Assembly: GCF_017356035.1 (NCBI RefSeq)
Contig: NZ_JAFIQX010000005.1
Location: 1 to 64,000 of the forward strand
Origin: Longitalea luteola
GTDB lineage: Bacteria; Bacteroidota; Bacteroidia; Chitinophagales; Chitinophagaceae
Reading direction: 5' to 3'
Length of the DNA stretch: 64,000 nucleotides
The position numbers were made by a program, and so were the translations under genes. The notes beneath the pieces were generated by a model, which did not search any database, had not been told where the DNA came from, and was given only the letters and a program-made list of their open reading frames with translations. Positions 45,601 to 55,036 of this stretch are shown here, piece after piece; the stretch's first letter is position 1; each line of letters starts with the position of its first letter.

Positions 45601-46426
45601 GTGCATGTCAGTTGTGATTTACTTTCAAATTATTCTGTACATTGGATCAGCGACAGCCGCACCCAAGCTAGGCACATTTGGCATGGGGTTGTGATTTACT
45701 TTCAAATTATTCTGTACATTGGATCAGCGACAGCTAAACGATTTTGTATTAATCGACGGCAGCAGTTGTGATTTACTTTCAAATTATTCTGTACATTGGA
45801 TCAGCGACAGCATCCGATACGCGTAAACCTAAGTAGCAATCGTTGTGATTTACTTTCAAATTATTCTGTACATTGGATCAGCGACAGCATAAGGCTAATG
45901 GCATGAGGTTCCAGTTCAGTTGTGATTTACTTTCAAATTATTCTGTACATTGGATCAGCGACAGCCTGCACTCACCTTTAAGCATAACATATTCGTTGTG
46001 ATTTACTTTCAAATTATTCTGTACATTGGATCAGCGACAGCCTCCTTTGCATACTTCCCCGTCAACCGGCTGTTGTGATTTACTTTCAAATTATTCTGTA
46101 CATTGGATCAGCGACAGCCTTCTTTAAACGTCTTCGGTATTACTCACCGTTGTGATTTACTTTCAAATTATTCTGTACATTGGATCAGCGACAGCTTGAT
46201 TTGTATTTCATATTCGTTTATTGCTGTTGTGATTTACTTTCAAATTATTCTGTACATTGGATCAGCGACAGCCATTAGGAATCGGCATGAATATGTCTCA
46301 AAGTTGTGATTTACTTTCAAATTATTCTGTACATTGGATCAGCGACAGCCGGACCTACCAGCAACACCACCAGCAGTAGGTTGTGATTTACTTTCAAATT
46401 ATTCTGTACATTGGATCAGCGACAGC
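42610..46426 (+). CRISPR. Type II-C CRISPR array, 50 repeats and 49 spacers
   Basis: The 47-base repeat begins GTTGTGATTTACTTTCAAAT and ends GATCAGCGACAGC. Spacers are 29-31 bases, mostly 30, so the period is near 77. I count 50 repeats, the last at 46380-46426. The first (42610-42656) has two changes and the second (42688-42733) about eight plus a deletion, so the oldest end is at 42.6 kb. The newest end is next to cas2. Bases 28-35 of each repeat, TACATTGG, resemble the -7 box TAnnTTTG in plus orientation, so crRNAs are probably made on the plus strand, each starting inside the previous repeat, toward the cas genes. The length and start of the repeat match the II-C repeats of Bacteroides and Capnocytophaga. 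Confidence 0.98.
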
Positions 46427-46525
46427 AGAATTGGCTAAAACCCAGTCCTGTTCTGCGTTCTGGCTGTTTTTTAGAATGAAAAATTGACGGAAAAATGGCT
46501 TTTTTCAATCCTGGGAAACGGATTT
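46427..46525. other. CRISPR leader between array and cas2
   Basis: About 99 AT-rich bases lie between the last repeat and the cas2 stop. They carry T runs (CTGTTTTTTAG, GGCTTTTTTCAATC) and no gene. As new spacers appear to enter at this end, it should hold the integration signal. Confidence 0.65.
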
Positions 46526-47808
<1,283 letters not shown>

Positions 47809-47929
47809 GAGGGTTGGAGTTATTTAACTGTAACGGGCAGAATATTGCTATTATTTTCCAGGAGCATGCATTGACATCAATTATTGATTATTGACAAGTT
47901 TTGAACCACATTCTCCAATAGCTTAAACT

Positions 47930-50900
47930 TTACAATTCCAAAACATTCCCCAACTTGTCTACCTTCAATTTGATACAGCATTTTTTGATCATTATTTCGT
48001 CCAGCGATTTTTCTTGTTTGTTTAATGATCCTAATTCTACTTTTTCTATTACCGTTTTGGAATAATTATGTGGAACAAAGAAACATTGTGGTCCTGTGAA
48101 GCTGGCTACTCTGTAGATTCTTTTCGAGATCTTTTCCCTTTCAGTTGACCAATTGATCATTTTGGTATTTTCCCCCTCCTCCGGTACATACACAAGATCA
48201 TTTGGTGAAAGTATAAAGTGCTTAAAGCCTTCTCTGGCCTCTACCAACGGCCATCCATTGGCTTTTGCTATGATCACCTCATCTAACCGTAACGTTTCAT
48301 ATTCCCTTTCTCCTGTCTGTATATTCTCGTAGATAACAAAGAAAAGGTTGGTGCCTTTTGCAGCTTCAACAAACTGCCCTTTCCTTATCTCAAATTTTCC
48401 TTTTGAATCTTCATAGATGGTGACTTTCGTGATTGGTTTGCCAGCTGTTTTCGTCAGGGCTTCCATTCCTTCGCCTGTAAAAGCGGCTTTAGGGTCGTTA
48501 TTCCATTTGGCCAGATGTGTCAATAGAATGTTTTTTAAACCATTTTTACTTTCTGTATTGTAGGTCGCTATTTTTTCCTTTATTTTTTCTGCAGTAAAAG
48601 TTTCATCGAGATTTACCCTGTTGCCATAGTATTCTTTCATGTACCACATCGTTACCTTATCTATCGGATTGCTATTGCTGTCAAAAGCCGGATTTTCTCT
48701 AAGTGCTTTTTTGATCTTTTTTTCATCCGGTCCTAACTGCTGTATGAGGTATAATAAATGTGCTTTTACTTTTCTGTCTGCGATTTTTTCGGGCTGTTTA
48801 ATAGCATCTCCAATGCTGCCTGATTTATATCTTCTGAACTGCAGTTTCCCTGAGACCGTTTCCTTATGCAATGGTTGCCTTACAGACCATAGTTCTCCTT
48901 TTGTTTGTGATACAAAATCCTTAACCCAGTGTCCATCTATTTCTATATACTTAAGATGTTTATTGACACCTTTGTTTAAAATGCGGTGACGGTTTTTAAA
49001 TGAAACGATGATCTGTTCCAACGCTTTTTCGGCGGCAGGAATAAAATAATGCCACGGTTCCTTAAAGTCTCTTGTCTTTTTGCTTTTGAGCAGTTTTAGA
49101 TATTTATATTTTTCGTTTTCGTCCTTTGTTTGTGCCTCGAGCGTATTTATATATTGAATATGTTCATGTAATGTACAGGCTGTAACAAGGGCATCAACTG
49201 CATGGTGTCGATGATCAATACGCTTTTCATAACCTTGCAGGTGGAGGCGGCGTTTGCCGTCCTCATCAGTAACATATTCAACTTTCCTGTCTCCTGTGAG
49301 TTTTTCCAGCCTTTCAAACCGTTCAATCAGCAAACGTTTCATCATGTCGTTCAGTCCCCACTTATATTTTAATTCGTCGGTTATTTGCCCAATGGTTGTT
49401 TTTACTTTTTTGCTTTCAACGACCTGAGACAGCAGTTCTACAACTTTTTTTGTAATGTACCTGGTGTCATTCAATTGGCGTTGAATAAAACCTTCTGGAA
49501 TTTCATCACTTAGCAAGAGGCGGCGTTTTTTCTGACGGAAGACTCTGTTAACGTGAGCAGAGAAATCTTCCACAGAGAGCAGGTCTCCTTTTGAGCTTCT
49601 CCTCCGGATATATTGCATGGCAGTGAGGTTATCCTTTTCTGCATTTGCCCAGGTTTCTACAATTACCTTATTGGCCATGGAATCATCATAATATCTTGAC
49701 CGCGGTATTATGTGATCTACATCATAATCCCGTGTAAATAGACGTGACAGTTGAATAGGTTTGCCGGTATAAGGAGAAATACAATTTTGCTCGACCCATA
49801 ACCTGTATTTTTCGATCTCGGCACCGGTTGGCTCAGATGCTTTTTTAAAGAACTTTAAATAATTAGCCTGCGCTGCGTAGTTGCCATTTTCTTCCAATAT
49901 GCGCATTCTGTCAATGTCAGCTAATGATTCAGGATCGCCCAGTTTCAGTTCCCGCAGAATTGCTTTTATCCGGCGTTTGTCTTCCTGGTTTTTAAAATTA
50001 ACTGCAGACAATTCCTTTCTTTCGTCAGCGGTTTTTTTGAGGTCTCTCGCTAACTCAATCCTAATTTCATCTGGTCTGCCATATTGCTTCCATACTGCTT
50101 TCACAACCTGGATCGTTTCATTCACAACCTGTTTCACGATTGGGTTGGCTGGGCCCTTGCCTTCCCAGCCTTTCATCAAGTCTGGATTATCAACCGGTTC
50201 ACCTGTCTTCTCGCTGTGTTTGCCATAAATTACATAGGTAGCCAGGTGTTCGGGAAGCCCTTGAAATTGATCAAGGCTCGTACAATGAGTCAGCAGCCCT
50301 CTTATTCTATCATCAATACTTTCATCAAATTCACCGGTTAATATCTTTTCAATCTTTCCGAGCGTATCAGTATCGATAGCTGCTGCAGTCCATTGTTTAC
50401 CACATCGCATTAAAGGCAACATTTTATTAAGCGCCTTGCTGCTATAAGCGCCATATTGCGATGGGTACGCAGGTAGATTAGCTACAGCTTTTGCAACGTT
50501 TTCAGGGAATTGCCATTTTTTTCGCTTTAAAGCATTTTCAATGGCTGAGCTGTCGTCTATAGAATATACCAGATGCCATAAGCTGTTCATTTTGTCTGCG
50601 TCCAGCATAAGGTTAATGCCCGCTTCAAATTTCAACCGGTTAAATAATTTCCGGAACTGGGACTTTGTTGTATTACCCTTAAATCTGGTGTTGTCAGGAT
50701 AATTGATGTAGTGCGTTTCGGATGATAACTTCAGAAATTTTAAAATATCTTTTAATTCAACTTCTTCGCGGTTGTCGAAGAAATAGAATAAGGATTCTTT
50801 CACGGCTGATGTTAGATAGATCGCAGTCTCATCTACGTCCGTTTTCAACTCACCATTGATCTTCTTTTCTTTGACGAATATTTTTAAAGTGTGAATGGTT

Positions 50901-52132
50901 TTCCATATTCTGAACTCCTGGAAAAGGGGAGCACTGGCCGGAATAACTTTTAACGCAGGTTGAACGTCATTACCTTTTGCATCTTTTAACCAGACTGATT
51001 TTTTTTCAAAACGGCAATCGCCAATGGTGCTTATTTTTGATTTCAACGGACGTTGATAATAAATGATATCGTGAAGAAGCACATGTAGGAGGTCGTTTGC
51101 CTGGATCTCTTTCCTTTTTTCCTGGTTGTGAGTATAAAGCGCATCTGCGATCTCATTGTTTTTATTTAGAGCCGATAGCTCAGGATGAAATTGTTTTTGT
51201 GTATCCCAAATAGCCGTTAGCTCTGCAATGAACAGGGAACGATCGACGATCCTTTCTCTGACCCTGTAGTTCCTGTTCTTTAACATCTCATTAAGCACGT
51301 ATTCCCCGATATGCAATCCAGCTGCAGAAATGTCCTTTTGCAGTGCTTCTTTCATTTTTTGCCAGTCGCTTTTATTTGGCATGGCAAATTCGTATCGGGG
51401 CGTTGGATCTTTTTTGCTTCTGATCGTTCTGATCTCCAGTTCCATTTCTTTTCCTTCCCAATCCGGGGGAGTATCTCTACTAATCGTTCCTCTAATGCCA
51501 TTTGCTAAAGTGATCTCAAATACTTTTTTTCCGCGGGTAATTTCACCCGTATCTTTTACGGCTGTTATAGAAACTACTTCTATTTTGTTTTCCCTGGCTG
51601 GCAGTTGATCTTCTTGTTCACTATTGTTATCTGCCGGAGCTTCATTGTTGGCCTTGCGGTTGCTTTTAAAACCACGGCGTTGGTTCATGTGCAGTAATAT
51701 TCTGGCTAATTCGGTTAATTCTATTTTTTCGGTTAATGCTTTTTTGCGTAGATAATACACCAGCCAGTCCTGGGTTATTTGGGTGGTGCCGAACAGTGTG
51801 TGCATTTCAGCCAGTCTTTCTGGTAATACCGGTAGTATATGGCCTGGGGTGAAATTATCCGGGAGCCATCCAAGAACCTTTAGAACAGCAATCAGCCTTT
51901 TTCTTCTCAGTTTATACCGGTCTTTGAGTCGCCGGCTTCCCCGGGCCTGGCGTCGGTTAGCGGTTTGAGAAACAGAAACACCTGCTTCATAGTTGCCAAG
52001 CATTTCCCCATCCATGGGAATAATGCGGCAACCCATGCCAAGGATCTTACTGTCGTTATTTCCAAATTCATAATCAACCAGCGCCCAACCAATGCTGTTG
52101 GTGCCAATGTCTAAACCAAGGATTTTTTGCAT
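47930..52132 (-). CDS. cas9: Cas9 nuclease, type II-C
   Basis: This protein has 1,400 residues, near the larger end of II-C Cas9. RuvC-I is at the start (KILGLDIGTNSIGWAL, Asp8). The Arg-rich bridge helix is at about 55-84 (NRRQARGSRRLKDRYKLRRK). RuvC-II is at 690-698 (IRIELARDL, Glu693). The HNH domain is at about 785-825 with DYDVDHIIPRSRYYDD (His807) and MANKVIV (Asn821). RuvC-III is at 971-981 (RIDHRHHAVDAL, His977, Asp980). All catalytic residues are present, so it should cut. A low-complexity acidic stretch at about 160-185 (NNEAPADNNSEQEDQ) lies early in the recognition lobe. No csn2 or cas4 is present. The PAM cannot be read from sequence. Confidence 0.98.
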   Translation of the reverse strand: MQKILGLDIGTNSIGWALVDYEFGNNDSKILGMGCRIIPMDGEMLGNYEAGVSVSQTANRRQARGSRRLKDRYKLRRKRLIAVLKVLGWLPDNFTPGHILPVLPERLAEMHTLFGTTQITQDWLVYYLRKKALTEKIELTELARILLHMNQRRGFKSNRKANNEAPADNNSEQEDQLPARENKIEVVSITAVKDTGEITRGKKVFEITLANGIRGTISRDTPPDWEGKEMELEIRTIRSKKDPTPRYEFAMPNKSDWQKMKEALQKDISAAGLHIGEYVLNEMLKNRNYRVRERIVDRSLFIAELTAIWDTQKQFHPELSALNKNNEIADALYTHNQEKRKEIQANDLLHVLLHDIIYYQRPLKSKISTIGDCRFEKKSVWLKDAKGNDVQPALKVIPASAPLFQEFRIWKTIHTLKIFVKEKKINGELKTDVDETAIYLTSAVKESLFYFFDNREEVELKDILKFLKLSSETHYINYPDNTRFKGNTTKSQFRKLFNRLKFEAGINLMLDADKMNSLWHLVYSIDDSSAIENALKRKKWQFPENVAKAVANLPAYPSQYGAYSSKALNKMLPLMRCGKQWTAAAIDTDTLGKIEKILTGEFDESIDDRIRGLLTHCTSLDQFQGLPEHLATYVIYGKHSEKTGEPVDNPDLMKGWEGKGPANPIVKQVVNETIQVVKAVWKQYGRPDEIRIELARDLKKTADERKELSAVNFKNQEDKRRIKAILRELKLGDPESLADIDRMRILEENGNYAAQANYLKFFKKASEPTGAEIEKYRLWVEQNCISPYTGKPIQLSRLFTRDYDVDHIIPRSRYYDDSMANKVIVETWANAEKDNLTAMQYIRRRSSKGDLLSVEDFSAHVNRVFRQKKRRLLLSDEIPEGFIQRQLNDTRYITKKVVELLSQVVESKKVKTTIGQITDELKYKWGLNDMMKRLLIERFERLEKLTGDRKVEYVTDEDGKRRLHLQGYEKRIDHRHHAVDALVTACTLHEHIQYINTLEAQTKDENEKYKYLKLLKSKKTRDFKEPWHYFIPAAEKALEQIIVSFKNRHRILNKGVNKHLKYIEIDGHWVKDFVSQTKGELWSVRQPLHKETVSGKLQFRRYKSGSIGDAIKQPEKIADRKVKAHLLYLIQQLGPDEKKIKKALRENPAFDSNSNPIDKVTMWYMKEYYGNRVNLDETFTAEKIKEKIATYNTESKNGLKNILLTHLAKWNNDPKAAFTGEGMEALTKTAGKPITKVTIYEDSKGKFEIRKGQFVEAAKGTNLFFVIYENIQTGEREYETLRLDEVIIAKANGWPLVEAREGFKHFILSPNDLVYVPEEGENTKMINWSTEREKISKRIYRVASFTGPQCFFVPHNYSKTVIEKVELGSLNKQEKSLDEIMIKKCCIKLKVDKLGNVLEL

Positions 52133-52151
52133 AGCAATCGTTTCGATTATA

Positions 52152-52219
52152 AATAATTAAAGTAAATCACAACTAGTACTATTTAATACAATTTTGTTGT
52201 ATCTTAAATACTAAATGTA
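52152..52219 (-). other. Repeat-like element in the cas9 leader, candidate crRNA-like RNA
   Basis: On the minus strand, 52173-52152 reads GTTGTGATTTACTTT followed by AATTATT, which is 22 of the first 24 bases of the CRISPR repeat with CA deleted. It lies 19 bp before the cas9 ATG. Upstream of it are 30-38 bases unlike the repeat. TACATTTA at 52219-52212 is one base off TAnnTTTG and is placed about where the -7-like box sits before a spacer in the array (38 bases to the repeat here, 42 there). A transcript from it would look like one spacer plus a repeat. The last 10 bases before the repeat, AATAGTACTA, recur on the plus strand at 52304-52313. A simple cas9 leader with an old repeat fragment is the alternative. 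Confidence 0.5.
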
Positions 52220-52397
52220 TGTGTGGGATCGACGAAGACGTTAGGCCATATGTGCCTGACATAAAATTCTAACTCGCTCTTCTATATAAACAGAAAATGA
52301 TCGAATAGTACTATAAAATGGAAAATAAATTTTTTACTTTTATTATTTAGTTGACTTGAGTCAATACCGAAAACTGAAACTTATTGAATCATTTATA

Positions 52398-52405
52398 TAT
52401 CTTTG
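52398..52405 (+). promoter_or_regulatory. tracrRNA promoter -7 box
   Basis: TATCTTTG is an exact TAnnTTTG box. The anti-repeat of the tracrRNA begins 3-5 bases later, as in Bacteroides-type II-C loci. A clear TTG at -33 is lacking. Confidence 0.75.
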
Positions 52406-52490
52406 CTTTGAAGTAAATCACAATAAGGATTATTCCGCAGTGAAAACTTTTACAGTAGTCCCGCCAACAGGCGGGATTGGTGTTTTATAT
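52406..52490 (+). ncRNA. tracrRNA
   Basis: TTTGAAGTAAATCACAAT (52107-relative: bases 52407-52424) pairs with the first 19 bases of the CRISPR repeat on the plus strand, with one bulge. It is followed by TAAGGATTATTCCG, a small stem-loop placed where other Bacteroidota II-C tracrRNAs have one. A terminator hairpin follows, TCCCGCC-AACA-GGCGGGA at 52459-52476, then ATTGGTGTTTTAT. It is transcribed away from cas9. Its mature job is to pair with crRNA and load it into Cas9. The 5' end is estimated from the promoter box and may be off by a few bases. Confidence 0.85.
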
Positions 52491-52514
52491 ACACTCACCG
52501 GCCTCACACAACCA

Positions 52515-52982
52515 TCATCCTTTCTTCCCCACCATCCCCATCACCTCCTCCACAAATCCCACCTGCGCCGGCAGTAATTTCAATTTTGCGGTCCCGGCAT
52601 CAAACCATTCAAATTTGTCAAGCTCAGGCACATCGATCATTTTGCCCGACTTCGGCGGCCATTCCAATGAAAAGGTATTGCTTCGAATATTATCGATTGG
52701 AAAATCAGTTTCAATGGCCCATACATGCACCAGCTTGCCGCTCTTTTGCCTGCGTGGTGTCAATGGTATAAACCTGCCATCGATCTCAATATTCGTTTCC
52801 TCTTTAAATTCCCTGATGGCTGCAGCCAGCGGTTCCTCCCCTTCGTCCATTTCGCCTTTTACAATACTCCAATAGCCATTGTCCTTCTTGCGGTAAAACG
52901 GACCGCCCGGATGCGCTATAAAGAAGTACAGCTGCTTCTTCACAAATTTGTATGGCAAAATGCCGGCACTTTGCTTTTTCAT
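52515..52982 (-). CDS. NUDIX hydrolase
   Basis: This 155-residue protein has the NUDIX box: GEMDEGEEPLAAAIREF followed by KEETNIEIDG, matching Gx5Ex7REUxEExGU, at about 43-67. The start SAGILPYKF and FFIAHPGGPFY are like MutT/NUDIX proteins of the diadenosine tetraphosphate type. Its substrate is a nucleoside diphosphate linked to another group; which one is unknown. It is convergent with the tracrRNA, and the terminator hairpin lies between them. Confidence 0.92.
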   Translation of the reverse strand: MKKQSAGILPYKFVKKQLYFFIAHPGGPFYRKKDNGYWSIVKGEMDEGEEPLAAAIREFKEETNIEIDGRFIPLTPRRQKSGKLVHVWAIETDFPIDNIRSNTFSLEWPPKSGKMIDVPELDKFEWFDAGTAKLKLLPAQVGFVEEVMGMVGKKG

Positions 52983-54109
52983 ACCAGTAAGTTACCGCAC
53001 TTTTCCATGTTTTGATCTTTCATTTTTCAAGCTGAGTGCTTCATTTCCGGGATTGATATTCCTGTTTATTGTTTTTGATCACCAATTTGGAGGTTTTAAT
53101 ACTTCATAAGTGAAATTGAAGATCACTTTTGTTGAATGATGCACATAGTTTATAGTTTTGATATATACTTTTAGCAAATTGAGTTTCTCTTTTGTTTATT
53201 TGTTACGCCATTTCGCTAAAAGCAGTGCGTCTTTTGTTTTATTGTTCATACAGTTTGTCAAATGGTTATCCCTATTCGGAAAAAGTTGTGCTCCATTCGC
53301 TCATGTGTGTACCTGATCTTGAAATTTATTTACATCATTCAATAAAAGATTTATAAAATCCTGCCATTGATTTATTGAAGTAAGAAAATGCACTATTCAA
53401 TTCAACTAAAGATTTATAGTATTGATTAAAAGAATAACAGGATTTAACAAAAGGACGATCGAATTCAGAAAAAGCATGGGTGAATCAGAAAAAAGATAAA
53501 GCGCAAGCGGCTGGTCGTCGTTAACAGGCAACGTTGGCATCTTGACTTTTGCTTTTTGCATGCATTGTGAAGTGAATTTTGCCGCTGGTAATTGAACGTA
53601 CTCAGGTGTGTGCCTTCAAACGATATCGCCGGTATAGTAATGACTGGATTATAATACCGGGGTATGGTTAATGCCCGGCGAAATCCTGCTGCCATGATCA
53701 GTTTTGCTTGTGTTAAACAGTACACAAAGGGTGTCAATACCCGTCAATACCCGTCAGAACCCGCCATTTTGGGAGCCGTTATTTGGAAATCGCATAACAG
53801 CCACCGTATATTTGTTATGAACAATGACACCTGGATGAATAACCGAAGTTGTTGTTACCGGTAGAAGGAATCCGACAGTGACAGCGGTAATACAGCCAGG
53901 TGATTATGATCCTCCCGTATTGGCCAATACGTACTCCATCCAAGCCTCAATTCATAACGTTCAATAACTGTGTGTTACTTCTTTAGCAATGGTGCTAAAG
54001 CGATATTACCGGAACAGGGTGATGTACAGGCATTGTCATGGATAATTGGTACGGCTGTGAAACGTAGCGTAAGCGTAAACACTTTTATTAACTTTTTAAA
54101 TTATTTTTT
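52983..54109. other. 1.1-kb gap without a recognisable gene
   Basis: AT-rich, with no frame that looks coding. A -7-like TAGTTTTG lies at 53153-53160. Short CCCGTCA/CCCGCCA words occur near 53738-53765. A remnant of lost genes is possible but I cannot identify one. Confidence 0.6.
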
Positions 54110-54724
54110 ATGTCAGTCAGAATAAGCACCAAATACAGAACCAGCAGTGATCCAAAACTGCTGAAACATGGTTACCAGGTATCGGATACTATGAAGGATA
54201 ATCCGATCTATGCCAATTCACCGTTGCTCCAATCCGTTCTGCAGGCAGCCTGTGACGATTTCAGGTTGGCAGGCTCTATGGCCGGAAGAAAAGACAGGGC
54301 TCTTTTATCAGCTAAGAACGATAAAAAAGCGGTTTTGATCGGCCACCTGGATGTCCTGAACGATTACCTTACAGCTACCTGCAAGGGCGATAAAACCCTG
54401 TTGTTGCAAAGTGGTTTTGAAATTGCGGGGTTAAAGAATGAATCCCAGGAATTGCCGCCTATCAGAGAAATTGTGGTCGGAAGTGATTCACCTGGTATTG
54501 TAACCATTCGCCTGAAAAGGGTAACGGGCGCAAGATCGTATGTTTTTCAGTATACGACTGACCCGCTCCTGTCTGATAGCGTATGGGTAAGCGAAACTTC
54601 CCTGAACCGGGAGCATACGTTCAGTAATCTGAACTCTGTTACCCGCTATTGGTTCCGCGTATATGCCATCGGCAAGGGTAACCAGACCGTGTATTCGCCG
54701 CCCGTCGCCAGGGTCATTCAGTAA
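54110..54724 (+). CDS. Fibronectin type III-like protein
   Basis: This 204-residue protein has no signal peptide. Residues 1-110 are helical and uncharacterised (LLQSVLQAACDDFRLAGSM, VLIGHLDVLNDYLTATCKGD). From about 118 an FN3-like sandwich follows (PGIVTIRLKRVTGARSYVFQ, then TFSNLNSVTRYWFRVYAIGK). Similar two-part proteins occur in Bacteroidota; their role is not known to me. It has its own bidirectional terminator after it. Confidence 0.75.
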   Translation: MSVRISTKYRTSSDPKLLKHGYQVSDTMKDNPIYANSPLLQSVLQAACDDFRLAGSMAGRKDRALLSAKNDKKAVLIGHLDVLNDYLTATCKGDKTLLLQSGFEIAGLKNESQELPPIREIVVGSDSPGIVTIRLKRVTGARSYVFQYTTDPLLSDSVWVSETSLNREHTFSNLNSVTRYWFRVYAIGKGNQTVYSPPVARVIQ

Positions 54725-54793
54725 CTTTTAGTGCGGCGGCACGCTTTGAGAAGTCATTACCTGATTTCATCAGTCTTAACTTCTGAAAGTAAT

Positions 54794-54826
54794 AAAGGCA
54801 TGTTATCTGATGGTAACATGCCTTTT
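54794..54826 (+). terminator. Terminator after the FN3 protein gene
   Basis: AAAGGCATGTTA and TAACATGCCTTT form a perfect 12-bp stem with an 8-base loop, then TTATTTTG. It lies 70 bp after the stop. Beyond it, up to 55036, are GC palindromes (CTCCCCCTTTACGGGGCGGGG at about 54890-54910, CCCCTCTACCGGAGAGGGG at about 55008-55026) but no gene. Confidence 0.93.
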
Positions 54827-55036
54827 ATTTTGACTCCGGCTATGGCAGCCTGCAGAATTTTTCTATGCTTTGCAAGGTGCGGTAGCACTCCCCCTTTACG
54901 GGGCGGGGGGTAAAAGAAGAACCCCGTCCTTATTCAGAACAGGGCTCTTGCTTGTCATGTCAGTATACCTTCTTGTAATATAGTAATGCCAGATCCTCTT
55001 CTTTATCCCCTCTACCGGAGAGGGGTGGGAAGCGGC

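Noticed and set aside
42598-46309. Many 60-100-codon frames with the same repeated peptide
   Set aside because: They are the CRISPR repeats and spacers read as protein. The period of two repeat units shows this.
52152-52202. A second tracrRNA on the plus strand next to cas9
   Set aside because: The match to the repeat is nearly perfect rather than bulged, no nexus-like stem or T-rich terminator follows, and a proper tracrRNA lies at 52406-52490. I treat it as a repeat copy in the cas9 leader. A small inverted repeat (ATACAA/TTGTAT, 52186-52202) could still be an operator.
53465-53737. 90-codon minus-strand frame in the 52983-54109 gap
   Set aside because: Composition is unlike a protein of this genome and no motif is seen.
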